From Bifidobacterium breve (lineage in GTDB: Bacteria > Actinomycetota > Actinomycetes > Nanopelagicales > Nanopelagicaceae): a stretch of DNA of 6,160 nt. Position numbers and translations under genes: made by a program. The DNA lies in contig CAMBGL010000073.1 in assembly GCA_945866155.1 (NCBI GenBank), forward strand, positions 1-6,160, read 5' to 3'. The notes under the pieces are model-generated. The model saw nothing but the letters and a program-made list of their open reading frames with translations. It ran no database searches and was not told the origin of the DNA. Positions within the stretch are counted from its first letter, which is position 1; the number at the start of each line of letters is the position of its first letter. Shown here one piece after another: positions 1 to 5,139 of the stretch.

Positions 1-798
1 GCAAGTGGTTTATTAGCTGGCGATACATTGACTGCTATTACTTATCGATACGGGGTTGATACCGCCACCACTTCTGCAACAATTCCAACAGATGCTGGCA
101 CGTATTACATAGTTCCAAGTGCGGTAACCCTCACCGATTCACATCAATCTAACTATGCAGGTATCAACTATGTAAGTGGCGTGCTCACTATTAACCGCGC
201 AGAAGATTCAGGATTTATGAGTTATTCCACGGCAGAGGCGGTCATTGGTAATTCATATTCTCTATACGTTGCAGGTGGTAGTGGCACAGGCACCGTCACC
301 TATCTTGTTACAGGTGGCACGGCAACGGGTTGTTCACTTACTGGATCAGTATTGATCTCAACATCTGCAGGAACGTGCATAGTTGCCTTCACAAGAGAAC
401 AGAGCACAAATTACAACGCGAAGAGCTCGAGCGTAACAATCACTTTTAGAACTTACGAAGTTTTGACTACTGCATCTAATTCATCGAGTGGCTCTAGCCA
501 TGGAATTGTTCTCACGGGCGGTGGAACACCGTGGAGTAAGAATGCAACAGCATCTCCAACGATTACTAGTTTCACGCCTTCTTCGAGCCCTGTTGGAACA
601 ACTATTACTATCACTGGTACAGGCCTCAACGGCGTCACTGTGGTCCGATTGAATTTTGAAGATATGACAAGTGTTACGGGAGTTAGCCCAACATCTGTTA
701 CTGCCGTTGTCCAAAGTGGTGCGACATCTGGGCCGATCTATATTGAAAATTCCTACGGAGCAGACTTCAATTTTGCAGGATTTACCGTTACTCCCTAA
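1..798 (+). CDS. C-terminal part of a large secreted MBG/Ig-like/IPT surface protein (5' end outside window)
   Basis: The frame is open from base 1 and ends at TAA 796-798, giving the last 265 residues of a longer protein. A TTG at 28 is in frame but sits inside a domain, so it is not the start. Three modules can be seen. Residues about 1-66 resemble an MBG-type repeat (GLLAGDTLT near the start, then TDAGTYYI, a SNY, and a closing GVLTI). Residues about 70-149 form an Ig-like repeat with two cysteines (111 and 126) that could pair in an exported protein, ending in the typical NYNAKSSSVTITF pattern. After a Ser/Gly-rich linker (about 155-185), residues 186-265 form an IPT/TIG domain (PTITSFTPSSSPVGTTITITG). 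Composition is rich in Thr, Ser, Gly and Val and almost free of Lys. No LPXTG motif, membrane helix or basic tail follows, so any cell-wall anchor must lie in the missing N-terminal part, or the protein is released. A role in adhesion or cell-surface structure is inferred from domain type only. The next gene begins 28 bp downstream on the same strand, without a visible terminator. Confidence 0.85.
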   Translation, partial: ASGLLAGDTLTAITYRYGVDTATTSATIPTDAGTYYIVPSAVTLTDSHQSNYAGINYVSGVLTINRAEDSGFMSYSTAEAVIGNSYSLYVAGGSGTGTVTYLVTGGTATGCSLTGSVLISTSAGTCIVAFTREQSTNYNAKSSSVTITFRTYEVLTTASNSSSGSSHGIVLTGGGTPWSKNATASPTITSFTPSSSPVGTTITITGTGLNGVTVVRLNFEDMTSVTGVSPTSVTAVVQSGATSGPIYIENSYGADFNFAGFTVTP

Positions 799-814
799 AT
801 TCTTCTTTTCCCAA

Positions 815-820
815 TAGGCT
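815..820 (+). promoter_or_regulatory. Candidate -10 hexamer TAGGCT for a leaderless oxidoreductase mRNA
   Basis: TAGGCT fits the actinobacterial TAnnnT -10 pattern and is followed by exactly six bases (CATCTC) before ATG 827. A transcript starting about 7 nt after the hexamer would begin at the start codon. No convincing -35 element lies 16-18 bp upstream. The spacing matches that before three other genes in this window, which is the main support. Confidence 0.45.
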
Positions 821-826
821 CATCTC

Positions 827-1879
827 ATGGCTATGTTTTCAGATGTTGTAAAGAATTTCTCTGACTCAGACTTTCCACAAGCGCGACCTTTAGATCCTGC
901 CTCAGTTCCATCGCTTCGCTGGGGAATTGTTGGCGCTGGCGATATCGCTGATGTTTTCATCAATACTCTCAAGAAGCACACAAAGCAGCAGGTCGTTGGA
1001 ATTGCCTCTAAGACTGGGGGCAAGGCGGCGGCCCTTGCTGCAAAGCATGGCGTTGATAAAACATATGACTCTTATGAGCAACTTTGCGCGCAAAAAGATA
1101 TCGATGTTATTTACATAGCTACTTTGCCTAATACTCACCTTGCAGATTCCCTGATTGCAATCAATGCGGGTAAACATCTACTCATCGAAAAGCCTTCAAC
1201 AATTAGCAAGGCTGAATCCAAGACACTCTACGACGCCGCAAAGAAAGCAAATGTCTTTGCAATGGAGGCGATGTGGTCTCGCTATTTGCCACAGGCAGAC
1301 ATGATGCGCCAAATGTTGGAGCGTGGCTTGCTTGGAAAGATCGAATTGATTCAAGCCGACTTTGGACAAGATGCTCGCGATGTTGCACGTTTGTGGCTAC
1401 CGGGTGCCAGCATTGTTCAAGATATGGGTATTTATCCAATTGCATTTACTGAATCGATATTGGGGCTACCAAAGAAAATTAGCGCAACTGGTCAATTACA
1501 TAGTCCCCACTCTGAGGCAATGGCATCTGCAGTATTTGAATACGATTCGGGTGCGCGCGCTGTAATTACAACAACGGGTTATAGTCACGTTCCAACTCGA
1601 GCATCTGTATCGGGAACCGAAGGTGTTCTACTTGTTGATTCACCGTTTTTCACACCATCAGGTCTTGGTCTTCGCGAAGCAGTTTTCAATGGCAAAGGTC
1701 CTAATTGGAAAGATGAAACAGGCGTTGTTGGCCATGAAGGTCTTGCTTATCAAGCGAATTATTTATCCAAATATGTCTCTGAAGGTTTGCTTGAATCTCC
1801 GTTGCATACACATGAGCAAACAGTTGCAATTATTGGAATCGGTGAAGAGATTCGCATACAAATTGGTGTTGCGCTCTAA
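827..1879 (+). CDS. Gfo/Idh/MocA-family NAD(P)-dependent oxidoreductase, dihydrodiol-dehydrogenase-like
   Basis: This 350-residue cytoplasmic dehydrogenase has the two-domain Gfo/Idh/MocA layout at normal family length. After an unusual 30-residue N-terminal lead, the Rossmann dinucleotide-binding loop GIVGAGDIA is at 33-41. The substrate-side motif EKP is at 121-123, with K122 as the expected catalytic lysine. EAMWSRYLP (147-155) is typical of the dihydrodiol dehydrogenase / NADP-xylose dehydrogenase branch. At the position where inositol dehydrogenases have a D-x-x-x-H pair, this protein has D199-M-G-I-Y203, so Tyr replaces His, as in that branch. It probably oxidises or reduces a sugar or cyclic polyol, but the substrate cannot be read. 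ATG 827 is chosen because a TAnnnT hexamer lies 6 nt upstream; an ATG at 833 is also in frame. There is no Shine-Dalgarno at a normal distance. Its stop overlaps the stop of the opposing FUSC gene by 4 bp. Nothing next to it indicates a sugar-catabolic operon. Confidence 0.9.
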   Translation: MAMFSDVVKNFSDSDFPQARPLDPASVPSLRWGIVGAGDIADVFINTLKKHTKQQVVGIASKTGGKAAALAAKHGVDKTYDSYEQLCAQKDIDVIYIATLPNTHLADSLIAINAGKHLLIEKPSTISKAESKTLYDAAKKANVFAMEAMWSRYLPQADMMRQMLERGLLGKIELIQADFGQDARDVARLWLPGASIVQDMGIYPIAFTESILGLPKKISATGQLHSPHSEAMASAVFEYDSGARAVITTTGYSHVPTRASVSGTEGVLLVDSPFFTPSGLGLREAVFNGKGPNWKDETGVVGHEGLAYQANYLSKYVSEGLLESPLHTHEQTVAIIGIGEEIRIQIGVAL

Positions 1880-3075
1880 AAATACTTTCTAAAGAGTTTC
1901 TTGATGTTTTTTGTAATGCGCTTACTCAATTTCAGAGTCTGATCAATCGGTGAAACGGCCATCACCTTTTGCTGCGCCGGTTCATCCGGCGTTACGACAT
2001 CTTTGAGCGCTGGAGAGTTTTGATCAAGTGAGTCTGCAATACGGTCAATATTGGCAACCATTGAAAGGCCTCGAACAATTTGTTCTTGGTCAGCATCTTT
2101 AGCATCTTCAATCAAGGATTCGGCGAGGGCGGCCCCTGCTTCGCGAGCATCCTCTGTTGCGCTCTGATTTGAATCATCAGCGCTGAAATTATCTTCTTCA
2201 AACTTAGATGAGATTGCAAAGCTGGCAGCAGATAGCGCAACTGCTATTTGTTTCTTTGTTGAATCTGCAATTCCACCACTGACCGCTGAGTCAAAGAGTG
2301 TGCGAGCAATCGTTCGGACTTGCACAACAGTGTGTTCAAGTGCGATTCCGCGGATATAGACATCTTCTGCTTCATCTTTTTCAGCGGTGGGAAACCATCG
2401 TGCATGTCCGCGTGCCTCAACTGATTGAGAGCGAAGCGCTGGAATATCTTCAATAAGTAAGCGGGCTTTTGCCAACCAATTACCTGCCTCTTTTTGTGTG
2501 TAGCCAGCTGCAACGCCTTCAGACATTTCAGCTAAAAGATTCGCTGCTTTGTGACTCACAGTTGTTATCTGATCAATTGCTCGACCCACTGGTGTCTTTG
2601 GGTGTGAAAAGTATGAAAAGACAATTGCAATTGCTGCGCCAATAAGTGTGGATCCAAGGCGATGAACTGCTGTGCTTCCAGATAGCCCAGGGCCAATAAC
2701 AATCAGGGCAGTTACTGGAACATTGACTGAGGCAACTTCGCCAAGATGAAGAGCGCGAGCGACAACGGAGCACATGACAATAGTGATTCCAATTGCAATG
2801 ATTCCCATGTCAAAAACAGATACGGCGAATAGTGCAACTGCTGCACCGATTGCAGTGCCAACAATTTGACCAAAACCTTCACGAATTGATTTGTGTAAAG
2901 AAACTCGAATACTCAATGAGCAAACAATGGCTGCGACTACACCGCCATCAGTAATGAGTAAATCTCCTACTTGCCATGAAACTGCGCCAGCGAGGCCAGC
3001 AACTGCAATTTGGCGCACCCAGACTCTGCGATCGGCGAATAGGTGAAATACTTTTGAAAAGATTTTTGGCCTCAT
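1876..3075 (-). CDS. FUSC / aromatic acid exporter (ArAE)-like membrane protein
   Basis: This protein of about 400 residues has an N-terminal membrane half and a soluble C-terminal half. Counting from the TTG at 3084, hydrophobic segments lie at about 24-40, 46-60, 72-91, 94-110, 118-133 and 145-160. The last of these contains the R-x-G-S-T-L-I-G-A motif (142-150) typical of FUSC/DUF939-type proteins. Residues from about 165 on are predicted cytoplasmic and helical, with an acidic stretch around 295-345 and a strongly basic tail (KRITKNIKKLFRKYF). Full-length proton-driven aromatic-acid exporters such as AaeB carry two membrane halves; this is the single-half form common in Gram-positives, which probably oligomerises. 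The substrate is unknown. Start choice: ATG at 3075-3073 is preferred, but an in-frame TTG at 3084-3082 would add three residues. Neither has a Shine-Dalgarno. The hexamers AACTAT or TAAACT just upstream could be a -10, but their spacing (8 or 10 nt to the ATG) fits less well than at other genes here. It is divergent from the methyltransferase gene. Confidence 0.82.
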   Translation of the reverse strand: MRPKIFSKVFHLFADRRVWVRQIAVAGLAGAVSWQVGDLLITDGGVVAAIVCSLSIRVSLHKSIREGFGQIVGTAIGAAVALFAVSVFDMGIIAIGITIVMCSVVARALHLGEVASVNVPVTALIVIGPGLSGSTAVHRLGSTLIGAAIAIVFSYFSHPKTPVGRAIDQITTVSHKAANLLAEMSEGVAAGYTQKEAGNWLAKARLLIEDIPALRSQSVEARGHARWFPTAEKDEAEDVYIRGIALEHTVVQVRTIARTLFDSAVSGGIADSTKKQIAVALSAASFAISSKFEEDNFSADDSNQSATEDAREAGAALAESLIEDAKDADQEQIVRGLSMVANIDRIADSLDQNSPALKDVVTPDEPAQQKVMAVSPIDQTLKLSKRITKNIKKLFRKYF

Positions 3076-3102
3076 TGTGAGCAATAGTTTAGTTGAATTT
3101 TT

Positions 3103-3129
3103 GCCCTATGGCCGAAGTTGTCGTAGGGC
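3103..3129. repeat. Inverted repeat GCCCTA...TAGGGC in the methyltransferase promoter
   Basis: GCCCTA at 3103-3108 and TAGGGC at 3124-3129 are perfect 6-bp arms whose starts are 21 bp apart, about two helical turns. If the methyltransferase transcript starts at 3147, the repeat spans about -44 to -18 and so covers the -35 region. It could be an operator for a dimeric regulator acting on the methyltransferase and/or the divergent FUSC gene. Six-base arms are short enough to arise by chance, so this is a candidate only. Confidence 0.25.
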
Positions 3130-3214
3130 GCTGATATTGTGACCAAATGAAATCAACCTCCAAGCCATGGTCACCCGATGGTCCTAGCACCGTTGTATTT
3201 GGCGACAACTTCGG
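3112..3214. repeat. 12-bp perfect inverted repeat flanking the methyltransferase start
   Basis: CCGAAGTTGTCG at 3112-3123 is the exact reverse complement of CGACAACTTCGG at 3203-3214. The left arm lies in the promoter at about -35 to -24 relative to a start at 3147. The right arm lies in codons for the G-D-N-F segment (residues 19-22). A transcript starting at the ATG would lack the left arm, so an RNA hairpin would need readthrough; otherwise any function would act on DNA (two operator copies or looping). Chance occurrence of such a pair this close is unlikely but not excluded. Confidence 0.3.
3135..3140 (+). promoter_or_regulatory. Candidate -10 hexamer TATTGT for a leaderless methyltransferase mRNA
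   Basis: TATTGT is separated by six bases (GACCAA) from ATG 3147, so transcription would begin at or beside the start codon. There is no Shine-Dalgarno-like purine tract before the ATG, which agrees with leaderless translation. No good -35 match is seen. Confidence 0.5.
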
Positions 3215-4031
3215 AGTTTTGAAATCAATGCCAGATGCTTGCATTGATCTTATTTATATCGATCCCCCATTCAATACCGGCAAGGTACAAAAGCGCCAAG
3301 CAATCAAAACTGTTCGAAGCGCCGAGGGTGGTCGCGTTGGCTTCAAGGGTCAGAGCTATGAAACTGTAAAAGGAATCGTTACTTCATATAACGATGACTT
3401 TGTTGATTACTGGGCATTTTTAGAACCTCGTTTAGAAGAAGCGTGGCGAATCCTAAAACCCAATGGCACTCTTTATTTGCATTTAGATTTTCGCGAAGTT
3501 CACTATGCAAAAGTTTTGCTAGACGCACTCTTTGGTCGTGAATGTTTCCTCAATGAAATCATTTGGGCCTACGACTACGGCGCACGTGCTAAGAAGAAGT
3601 GGCCTGCAAAGCATGACAACATCTTGGTTTATGTAAAAGATCCCGAGAATTACACATTCAACAATGAGGCCGTTGATCGTGAGCCATATATGGCACCTGG
3701 TCTAGTAACTCCCGAGAAGGCAGAAAAAGGAAAGCTACCTACCGATGTTTGGTGGCACACCATTGTTTCCCCAACAGGTAAAGAAAAGACTGGTTATGCA
3801 ACACAGAAGCCTGAAGGAATTTTGCGACGCGTAATTCACGCAAGCAGTAACGAGGGCGATTGGGTTATGGATTTCTTCGCGGGAAGCGGTACTACTGCAG
3901 CAGTTGCCCATAAGTTAGGGCGAAAGTTTCTAACAATCGATCAAAATCCAGAGGCAATCGAAGTAATCCAGAAGAGAATTGGCGATGGTGATCTCAACGG
4001 AAGCGTTGAGTACGTCTCTTTCGAAGCCTAG
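3147..4031 (+). CDS. Site-specific DNA-methyltransferase, beta-class (probably N6-adenine or N4-cytosine)
   Basis: This 294-residue enzyme would transfer a methyl group from S-adenosylmethionine to an exocyclic amino group of DNA. Catalytic motif IV is DPPF at 39-42, within LIYIDPPFNTG. The target-recognition part lies in the middle; residues about 135-210 include WAYDYGARAKKKWPAKHDN and PTDVWWHTIVSPTGKEKTGY. Motif X (TQKPEGILRRVI, 219-230) is followed by the SAM-binding motif I (DFFAGSGTT, 242-250) and motif II (TIDQNPEA, 263-270). The order IV - recognition region - X - I - II defines the beta class, which includes M.HinfI, M.RsrI and CcrM. The length is at the compact end for a single-chain enzyme, and all core motifs are intact, so it should be active. 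The modified base and recognition sequence cannot be read from the sequence. From memory, close relatives occur widely in actinobacteria; this was not checked. The gene ends on a CTAG shared with the stop of the opposing nuclease-like gene, which makes a restriction-modification pair the leading interpretation. Confidence 0.93.
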   Translation: MKSTSKPWSPDGPSTVVFGDNFGVLKSMPDACIDLIYIDPPFNTGKVQKRQAIKTVRSAEGGRVGFKGQSYETVKGIVTSYNDDFVDYWAFLEPRLEEAWRILKPNGTLYLHLDFREVHYAKVLLDALFGRECFLNEIIWAYDYGARAKKKWPAKHDNILVYVKDPENYTFNNEAVDREPYMAPGLVTPEKAEKGKLPTDVWWHTIVSPTGKEKTGYATQKPEGILRRVIHASSNEGDWVMDFFAGSGTTAAVAHKLGRKFLTIDQNPEAIEVIQKRIGDGDLNGSVEYVSFEA

Positions 4032-4519
4032 ATAAGTTTGCGGACTGCGTTCTTATGCGCAGTTGAAAGATCCTTACACTCTTGCAAAACATCTTTCATC
4101 TTCTGCTTTAGCAATGGTTTCCCATCACTTTTTACAACCGCGGCATCCCATGCTGCAGATAAATTCGCGCTTGAAACTCTATAAGGCCCAAGGTTTCGAA
4201 GTGAGAGTGTTGAGCTCTCAAATGGATTTTCTGTATGTTGCCCACGTTCTTTTCCTGCAATGAGTGCAACAACATCACAAGCAGGAACCACATACCAAGC
4301 ATCATTTTCGGCGTCATATGCAACCAGAGTTGTGTATTTGACTGCGCGAACTTGATTGAGAGTATCCCCGCTTACCTTCTTTACTTCGGCGTAATTTCCA
4401 TTCTTTACGGCATCACCAAGTCTTGCTTCGCCTGGTTTTTGTGAAGATGTGAGAGAGCGAAAAAGATCTTCAGCTTTATTACCGGTCTTGGAAATCCCCA
4501 TTTTGGGTGTCATTGCCAT
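4028..4519 (-). CDS. Small PD-(D/E)XK-type nuclease-like protein, putative restriction endonuclease
   Basis: I recognise no named family, but this 163-residue protein carries an ordered PD-(D/E)XK signature. An N-terminal helix with a conserved-type acid is present (GNKAEDLF, E17). Then come a strand with an acid (GDAV, D36), the E-x-K pair in NYAEVKKVS (E45, K47), and a following helix with glutamine (TLNQVRAVKY, Q56). A strand pair follows (TTLVAYD and AWYVVPACDVV). This spacing is typical of Type II restriction enzymes and Holliday-junction-resolvase-like folds. The C-terminal 50 residues are Lys-rich and helical and could bind DNA. The tail-to-tail position with a DNA methyltransferase makes a restriction enzyme the best guess. 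The fold is inferred from pattern, not from a search, and a resolvase or other DNA-processing role is possible. ATG 4519 is well supported by AGGGAGAG six bases upstream; M3 is an in-frame alternative. It is the only gene here with a clear Shine-Dalgarno. Confidence 0.7.
   Translation of the reverse strand: MAMTPKMGISKTGNKAEDLFRSLTSSQKPGEARLGDAVKNGNYAEVKKVSGDTLNQVRAVKYTTLVAYDAENDAWYVVPACDVVALIAGKERGQHTENPFESSTLSLRNLGPYRVSSANLSAAWDAAVVKSDGKPLLKQKMKDVLQECKDLSTAHKNAVRKLI
4043..4064. other. Hairpin at the methyltransferase/nuclease 3' junction
   Basis: ACTGCG (4044-4049) pairs with CGCAGT (4058-4063). Flanking G-T and T-G wobbles extend this to eight pairs around a six-base loop. It begins 12 bases after the methyltransferase stop and lies within the last codons of the opposing nuclease-like gene. 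No T-tract follows on either strand, so it is not a classical intrinsic terminator. It could still protect or define the 3' end of the methyltransferase mRNA. Confidence 0.25.
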
Positions 4520-4525
4520 ATGTAT

Positions 4526-4533
4526 CTCTCCCT
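4526..4533 (-). promoter_or_regulatory. Strong Shine-Dalgarno (AGGGAGAG) for the nuclease-like gene
   Basis: On the minus strand AGGGAGAG is followed by six bases (ATACAT) and then ATG at 4519. The spacing is near ideal and fixes the start. It contrasts with the neighbouring genes, whose starts have no such site. Confidence 0.8.
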
Positions 4534-4562
4534 AATATGAGTGTCAGTATTCAACATTGCAA
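4534..4562 (-). promoter_or_regulatory. Candidate promoter of the nuclease-like gene
   Basis: On the minus strand TTGCAA (4562-4557) and CATATT (4539-4534) are 17 bp apart, an acceptable -35/-10 pair. The predicted transcription start would fall close to the Shine-Dalgarno, giving a short leader. The -10 overlaps one arm of the TGAGTGTC inverted repeat. The match to consensus is moderate. Confidence 0.35.
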
Positions 4563-4583
4563 CTAATTTTGTCTAGACACTCA
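4538..4583. repeat. Inverted repeat TGAGTGTC...GACACTCA with embedded palindrome TGTCTAGACA
   Basis: Perfect 8-bp arms lie at 4538-4545 and 4576-4583 in the 71-bp divergent region between the nuclease-like and reductase genes. The right arm overlaps a perfect 10-bp palindrome at 4570-4579. The half-site TGTC/GACA therefore occurs three times in 46 bp. The left arm overlaps the candidate -10 of the nuclease-like gene, and the right part lies just upstream of the reductase start. This suggests an operator for a shared regulator; no regulator gene is present in the window. Confidence 0.4.
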
Positions 4584-4590
4584 CGGGCTT

Positions 4591-5139
4591 ATGCATGGCT
4601 ACTACAAGAGCCCTATTTTCTCGCGTAACGTATTGGGCATGAGTGTTATTGCAAGCATGGTCGTCGGCTCCGATGGATCTACAAGTAAAGATTCAAAGTC
4701 TGCAGGGGTGAGCTCGCCTGCAGATCGTCGCTCTTTCTTAGCGCGACGTCGCAATGTTGATTGCATCATTATTGGGGGAAATACAGCGCGCAACGAGCCA
4801 TATTCTCGAACTCCAGTACCACTTGTCGTTCTCTCTCGTTCATTGGTAAATCCAGTAATGGGTAATCATTTAGCGACTATGTGGAACACATCTCCAGCAG
4901 AGGCAGTTGATCGAGCCACACGTAAATTTGGTTCCAATATTCTTATTGAAGGTGGATATTCGATGATCTCTGAATTATTGGATGCAGATTTATTGGATGG
5001 CTTAGAACTTAGCGTTACGCCAGAGAGTGGCGGAGAAGGAATTGTTGATTGGAAGGCTTTGATTGCGCGTTTTGACTCTTATGAAACAACAGAGGATGAC
5101 GGGACTCTTTTCTATCACGCAATCAAAAAGCGGAAATAA
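4591..5139 (+). CDS. RibD C-terminal-domain / dihydrofolate-reductase-like NADPH reductase
   Basis: This 182-residue protein matches the stand-alone pyrimidine-reductase-type family (relatives of M. tuberculosis Rv2671/RibD). It has a first strand ending in GSDG (residues 26-29, where relatives have LDG) and then SSPADRRSFLARRR. The nucleotide-loop region IIIGGNTARNEPYS corresponds to VGAGTVRAEGY in relatives. LIEGGYSMISELLDADLLDGLELSVTP matches the conserved EGG-P-LL...D-LDEL segment, and the C-terminal strand is DGTLFYHA. There is no N-terminal deaminase domain. It is clearly shorter than relatives of about 240-260 residues, mainly in the middle and at the N-terminus. The likely reaction is NADPH-dependent reduction of a pterin or a riboflavin-pathway pyrimidine, but the substrate is uncertain. 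ATG 4591 is the first start after an in-frame stop (TAA 4564-4566) and keeps a Y-x-x-P segment seen in relatives. ATG 4639 is an alternative, with TAACGT 7 nt upstream, that would start at the first strand. The 3' end overlaps the EamA gene by 17 bp. Confidence 0.85.
   Translation: MHGYYKSPIFSRNVLGMSVIASMVVGSDGSTSKDSKSAGVSSPADRRSFLARRRNVDCIIIGGNTARNEPYSRTPVPLVVLSRSLVNPVMGNHLATMWNTSPAEAVDRATRKFGSNILIEGGYSMISELLDADLLDGLELSVTPESGGEGIVDWKALIARFDSYETTEDDGTLFYHAIKKRK

Noticed and set aside
28..30. TTG as a translation start for the first gene
   Set aside because: The frame is open to base 1 and the TTG falls within the MBG-like domain (GDTLT), so the gene simply enters from the left.
481..714. Minus-strand open frames within the surface-protein gene
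   Set aside because: They lie opposite a clear domain-bearing gene, have unlikely composition and match no family I know; they are antisense shadows.
902..1445. Open frames on the minus strand (902-1177, 1203-1445) and in other plus frames within the oxidoreductase gene
   Set aside because: The oxidoreductase frame holds all family motifs across the whole region; the others are Cys/His/Arg-rich shadow translations.
1870..1905. Intrinsic terminator between the convergent oxidoreductase and FUSC genes
   Set aside because: Only a weak CTTT/AAAG pairing without GC content or a T-tract is present, and the bases encode the basic C-terminus of the FUSC protein.
3084..3146. Small gene or leader peptide between the FUSC and methyltransferase genes
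   Set aside because: The 60-70 bp spacer holds no open frame with a start signal; it is better explained as a divergent promoter region.
4063..4444. Plus-strand open frames opposite the nuclease-like gene (4063-4263, 4235-4444)
   Set aside because: The minus-strand frame has a strong Shine-Dalgarno and a coherent nuclease pattern; the plus-strand frames have neither.
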